Below the pieces are notes generated by a model that made no database searches, was not told the DNA's origin, and was given only the letters and a program-made list of their open reading frames with translations. This document shows positions 7,652-11,258 of a stretch of 11,258 nucleotides of DNA, piece after piece. Numbering within the stretch: the first letter of the stretch is position 1; each line of letters starts with the position of its first letter. The position numbers were made by a program, and so were the translations under genes. The DNA comes from Euperipatoides rowelli (Eukaryota > Onychophora > Udeonychophora > Euonychophora > Peripatopsidae), in the NCBI GenBank assembly GCA_003024985.2, contig PXIH01S0001566.1; one strand, written 5' to 3'.

Positions 7652-8230
7652 TAGTTTATTCTAAATTAAACAGGATTTAATTTTTTGCATTTGTTTTTTT
7701 TTTTTTAATGTAAACACATACAGATTTGGCTAACAAAAATAAATAGATTTTGAAAACTTAAATATCTTGCTTTGTGGCAATCATATCACCAATTTCGTTT
7801 TGTTAAACATGAAAGAAGGCAGAAAATGCTATGTGGTAACATATCCAGAATATGATTAAATCACAATAGCAGATTTTTTGACTTAACAACAACAATATGT
7901 TAAGGCTGTGAGAAACCCAAAGTGTCATTAAAAAAAATTAATATTTGGTAGGCCTATATAATTTCAAAACAAAAGATTGCTTTCTAAATTGATAAACAAA
8001 AGACTCTTATCTCTTGATAACACAGCTCTACTGCTTATTAAAAAAATGGATTCAAATTAAAGTTTCATTAACTCTATAAAAATACAAATCATTATTAAGT
8101 GACATTTCACTATTAATTTGTCGATAGGAAAGTATACAAATTTATTATTATTGTACAGACACATTCTAAATATTCTGGAGATATTATAATTTCTACGTTA
8201 ATTAAAATTACATGAAAAAAATAAACTTAC

Positions 8231-8326
8231 CTGAGTATGGATCCAAAATTGATATAATATATTAAATTGCATGTGAACCAAAAAAACGGCTGGTGGAACT
8301 CCTAGGGCTAATGGTAAATAGAAAGC
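8231..8326 (-). CDS. AGMO: AGMO internal exon B (membrane segment between histidine boxes)
   Basis: The next exon of the same gene: 96 bp, exactly 32 codons, phase 0 at both ends. The acceptor is a pyrimidine-rich tract ending TTTATTAG (RC of 8327-8334). The donor is CAG|GTAAGT (RC of 8225-8233), a perfect consensus. The peptide contains the hydrophobic stretch LPLALGVPPAVFLVHMQFN followed by the diagnostic YQFWIHT motif of AGMO proteins; it is probably the membrane-embedded part between the second and third histidine boxes. It joins in frame to exon A (…FSW|AFY…) and to exon C (…IHTQ|LIK…). Because its length is a multiple of three, skipping it would keep the frame but delete this segment. 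Recognition rests on remembered family motifs and agreement of splice sites and phases; no search was run. Confidence 0.95.
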
Positions 8327-9039
8327 CTAATAAAGAAAAAAAATAACTTTTACAAATTATAATAAACTTTAAAAAGATACATTTCTCATTATTAAAAAAA
8401 TAATGTCACTATTTACAACAGAGCAGATTCAATTCAATTCATTTCTTTATTATGTATAAAGCTGTTGCATTGTTACATCATAAAAGAAACAAATCATATA
8501 GAATTACTACCGTATATAAAAACTACATAGAATAACTACTGTTCTAAGTGAATAAGCAATTTGCAATTTTGGTGTTATATGTACCGTAATCCATTTGTAT
8601 TCAACTAGTATATTTTAATACTGCTTTTATTTCTACTCTTCATAAATTTATCTATTTAATTTGATCGAATGTATATTTATTTTTCCCAATCATTTCTATC
8701 ACTTGATTCAAATTTTTTATGCATATGTTTTGTGACTATGCATTTTGGTTTTGTACTTTGAAATTTTTTTCACTGCCTGCTCCAAACAGATCTATAGTTT
8801 AAGCTTGTCTGCATCCCACAAACTAATTTTTTAATTTATGATGTAAAAAATGCACTTAAGTTCAGAGATTATGGATTAAACAACATTCATTTTGTAACCA
8901 AAACATCAAGGTTTTCAGTTTGATTGCCTAGAAACATAAACACTATTACCTTTATAATATGAAATAAATTTACATTATATTAACATTTAATACATTAATG
9001 TTGATAAATTATAATAAAACAAAAACAAAAATTAATTAC
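8327..9039 (-). other. AGMO intron between exons A and B
   Basis: A 713-bp AT-rich intron with GT at 9038-9039 and AG at 8327-8328. It contains no open frame of note. Its only recognisable content is a possible LINE tail around 8427-8475 (listed separately). It is far shorter than the neighbouring introns and lacks the MITEs found in them. Confidence 0.9.
8427..8475 (-). repeat. Possible LINE 3' tail in the intron between exons A and B
   Basis: On the minus strand, GTAACAATGCAACAGC is followed shortly by AATAAA (RC of 8446-8451) and then GAATTGAATTGAAT (RC of 8427-8440). This layout resembles the 3' end of a CR1/L2-type LINE with a GAATT tail. No coding sequence of the element remains. The alternative is a chance A/T-rich signal. 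Confidence 0.45.
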
Positions 9040-9143
9040 CCATGAAAAATATCGCTGAAATGAACCTTGGCGGAGAGCAGTAGACAGATTATAGTATTCT
9101 GAACTATGATGAGTTTGATGGGTGGCCCAAATGAAATTCACTT
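9040..9143 (-). CDS. AGMO: AGMO internal exon A (second histidine box)
   Basis: Internal exon of alkylglycerol monooxygenase, an integral membrane enzyme of the fatty acid hydroxylase superfamily that uses tetrahydrobiopterin and oxygen to cleave the ether bond of alkylglycerols, probably in the endoplasmic reticulum. The minus strand reads two bases of a split codon and then 34 codons with no stop, including HQTHHSSEYYNLSTALRQ; HQTHH is the second histidine (HxxHH) box that binds the di-iron centre. The acceptor is TTTTAG at 9144-9149 and the donor is GTAATT at 9034-9039. A CACTAAC branch-point-like sequence lies at 9172-9178. The exon starts in phase 1 (the first base of a probable GAA codon lies in the missing upstream exon) and ends in phase 0 after ...FSW, matching exon B. 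The preceding exon, with the first histidine box, was not found and should lie beyond 11258. Confidence 0.95.
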
Positions 9144-9795
9144 CTAAAATTTAAACATATGTTATTATTCAGTTAGTGGGTTTTTTTTTTAAACAATTAC
9201 TGTATAACTACTATAGTACATTCAACGGTTGCTTAGCAACCATTCATAAACAGTTTCCATGTGTTGAAAAGAAAACAAACATGACACATTTTCAGTATTA
9301 TTTACACAATGAACTTCCTGATCATATTTGTTTATGAACTTCACGGTTAAACAATAAAAGATTATAGATTCACAAGTTTATAATGCAACAGAAATAAAAA
9401 CTAATTTCAAATATCATCCATCAATATTGTGAACCCGATATAAAACCATATAATTTCAGCAAAGAGTTTATTTATTTCCATCTGTTTAACTCTAATATGT
9501 GCAATTATATAAAATGATCCAGTTTTATTAAACAAATGAATAGCCAAATAGCAAAATTACTCTCTCATTTTACATTTTAAAAAAATAGTAGCTTGTTCAT
9601 TTAATTTTATTCATTATAGTTAAAGTCTCAAACTAAATTAATTTAAATTACAATGAAATTAACTAATTTTTAAAATTAATTGAATGCATTTTCTTTTTCA
9701 TGTCATTTCCCTCCCCCTACCTCACTCCATGTTAAAATCAGTAGCGGATTAAAGAAACTGCCATCCCAAGGCCCTGAAATATGGACCACCCTATT
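9144..9795. other. AGMO intron upstream of exon A
   Basis: AT-rich intron with no reading frame. It holds the branch-point-like CACTAAC on the minus strand (9172-9178) and the palindrome at 9227-9241. The upstream AGMO exon carrying the first histidine box (WFHR..H type) was looked for on the minus strand and not found. Confidence 0.6.
9227..9241. promoter_or_regulatory. RFX X-box-like palindrome
   Basis: GGTTGCTTAGCAACC is a perfect 7-bp inverted repeat around one base. It fits the RFX X-box pattern GTNRCC-N(0-3)-RGYAAC except for one position in the left half (GTTGCT). It lies 84 bp upstream of exon A, in the intron. In DNA this poor in G and C it stands out, but a single match does not show function. 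Confidence 0.35.
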
Positions 9796-9799
9796 TTAA

Positions 9800-10428
9800 A
9801 GGTCAAATGTAACAGATTTTTATTATTAATTTTCAAAGATAATTACTAAAAAAAAAAAATTACACTGAAAAAAATATTTTAAAATGCATTAAAAAAAAGT
9901 TATTTAACGATAAAATTAACAATATTCCTATCCTGTGTCTGAGATTATAAATTAAAAAAATGTTTTAAATTTTTTGGGGGTTTGAGATTATTTTTATGAC
10001 GAAGCTGTTTCTATATCTCAATTGATTTATGTTGTAAATAAAGTACTGTTCCACTTCTAGTAAAGCTTGTTTAGATTTTTTTTAAAACAAATTGGACCAT
10101 AATAGCATAAATAATGAATTTGATTATGATCCTGTACATGTATTTAAACATTTAATCTATATGATTTCCAGCCATTAGCTGGCAAAGATAGTGAATATTG
10201 TATAGTTTAGTATAGTAAGCACTATTCGTTTCTAACCAATGGCATAAGAAAATATATCGCCCAAGTGTAAGGGTGAGGAACTAAAGTGATTTATAATTCA
10301 ATTTTAAAAATTTAATGTAAATAAACTCTTTTTTTATTTAATTTTTTTTTTTCTGATGGATTTTTTTTTAGTAAAAATCTTTGAAAATCAATAATAATAA
10401 AAAAAATTAAATACGTTACATTTGACCT
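9800..10428 (+). mobile_element. TTAA MITE, copy 2 (629 bp)
   Basis: The second member of the same family, in the same orientation as copy 1. The left end is AGGTCAAATGTAACAG, the right end GTTACATTTGACCT, with TTAA at 9796-9799 and 10429-10432. Inverted repeats run from about 9800 to 9906 and from 10318 to 10428. Interior landmarks shared with copy 1 include AACAAATTGGACCATAATAG (10086-10105 here, 4316-4335 there). Many substitutions and small indels separate the two copies, so they are old separate insertions rather than a recent duplication. It lies in the intron upstream of AGMO exon A. Confidence 0.93.
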
Positions 10429-10432
10429 TTAA

Positions 10433-11258
10433 TTTATTTTATTATTTAATTATTAGTATCAATTAATAATGAAATTGAAAGTCCTTGTCTTAGTTGATAA
10501 TTTATTTGAACAGTTTTGTTTGTATCTTTTTTTAATAAAATTGAATTTGCAAATTGATAAATGGCATAAATAAGAAGATATCTAGAAATTTTCAACACTA
10601 AAAAAAACAAATGTAGCTACCAGGTACCAGAGTTCGGAAGTAGTGCACTACTGTATCAAACATTCACACTATTTTTTGAGTAGCGATTGAGTAGTTTCAT
10701 TACATTTACAGCAAAGTAGTTTTAGATGTACCGGTAGTCCATTACAAAATAAATCTAGTTGTGATATATTTTCACTACTTTTATATTCTCTCTAGCCAAT
10801 ATTTAATTTTCTTTGAAAATAGGCCACAGATAAATAAATATTAAGTAAAACCAACGCAACCTAACATTTATTGACCATTGTTTTGTGTTTTTTTTCTATT
10901 ACGGTACCTAATTAGAACTGTTTTGAGACCGTTTTACAAGATGGTATTAAATTTTCTGTAAGCTATTAAAATGTCAACAACCAATTTATAGGTTTCAAGT
11001 CCTAGAAATTCTATGGATTTAAATTTTTATCACTCTATTTTTTTAAATTTTGAAAAAAAAAAGTGTTGAAAGTTGTTTGCTTGTATCACTTTCTAACTTG
11101 TTTTGTTTTTGATTAAATTATCTATAAAAATGTTAATTGAGATTTTTTAGTTTCTCAGTCATTCTTTATTTAATTATCTGAAGGAGGAAGTGGATACAAC
11201 TAGAAAATCATTATAACTGTTGATATTAGGCTATTTATTCCTGCAAAAAAAATTATTG
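10433..11258. other. AT-rich intronic DNA to the right edge
   Basis: No exon or open frame recognised. Between about 10637 and 10780 the motif AGTAG or its complement CTACT recurs at least five times, including the perfect 14-bp palindrome AGTAGTGCACTACT (10639-10652). AATAAA at 10534-10539 followed by TTGAATTTG is a weak third LINE-tail candidate. Confidence 0.45.

Larger units (their letters stand above)
3217..8230 (-). other. AGMO intron between exons B and C, a transposon-rich intron
   Basis: A 5,014-bp intron with GT at 8229-8230 and AG at 3217-3218. It holds the first TTAA MITE (4012-4659), the hAT element (4991-5369), the long palindrome (7205-7651) and a set of smaller hairpins and repeats. 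The stretches 3217-4007, 5378-6930 and 7654-8230 show no coding potential beyond short chance frames; they are low-complexity A/T-rich DNA with many homopolymer runs. Confidence 0.9.

Noticed and set aside
9144-11258. Preceding AGMO exon with the first histidine box
   Set aside because: No minus-strand WFHR..H-type segment with a donor ending in phase 1 was found.

Overview
The window is AT-rich, CpG-poor, transposon-littered DNA from an animal genome, probably a marine invertebrate; the species cannot be fixed from sequence alone. No open reading frame longer than about 70 codons is real. The one host gene is visible only as three short spliced exons on the minus strand. They encode consecutive pieces of alkylglycerol monooxygenase (AGMO, formerly TMEM195), a membrane-bound fatty-acid-hydroxylase-type di-iron enzyme that cleaves ether lipids using tetrahydrobiopterin. 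In transcription order the exons are 9143-9040, 8326-8231 and 3216-3150. Their reading phases fit each other, and each has proper splice signals. Two of the three histidine boxes of the active site are present (HQTHH and HHRVHH). Everything else in the window is intron: more than 2.1 kb upstream of the first exon, 713 bp between the first two, 5,014 bp between the second and third, and more than 3.1 kb downstream.

The introns hold a clear set of mobile elements. From 1369 to about 2931, on the strand opposite to AGMO, lies a decayed CR1-like LINE. It appears as a purine-rich, C-poor block with a PHD-finger-like start, a charged coiled-coil stretch, an SGNH-esterase-like domain (ORF1) and the first part of an endonuclease domain (ORF2). 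It breaks off there, so unusually the 5' part is kept and the 3' part is lost. Two related MITEs of about 640 bp, with TTAA target sites and about 100-bp inverted ends, sit at 4012-4659 and 9800-10428 in the same orientation, one on each side of exons A and B. A 379-bp nonautonomous hAT element with a perfect 8-bp target duplication lies at 4991-5369.

The most striking object is a giant palindrome at 7205-7651 in the 5-kb intron. Its two inner arms are 155 bp long, with only one mismatch, separated by 5 bp. The outer arms also match but differ by a 40-bp block. When AGMO is transcribed this should fold into a very long double-stranded RNA hairpin, a candidate source of small RNA or site of A-to-I editing.

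Smaller signals are a 36-base hairpin at 6965-7000 with a competing partner, an RFX X-box-like palindrome at 9227-9241 just upstream of exon A, a perfect CRE at 523-530, three AATAAA-plus-GAATT motifs that look like LINE tails, and a degenerate repeat family around the hAT insertion. I saw no tRNA, rRNA, CRISPR array or prokaryotic feature.
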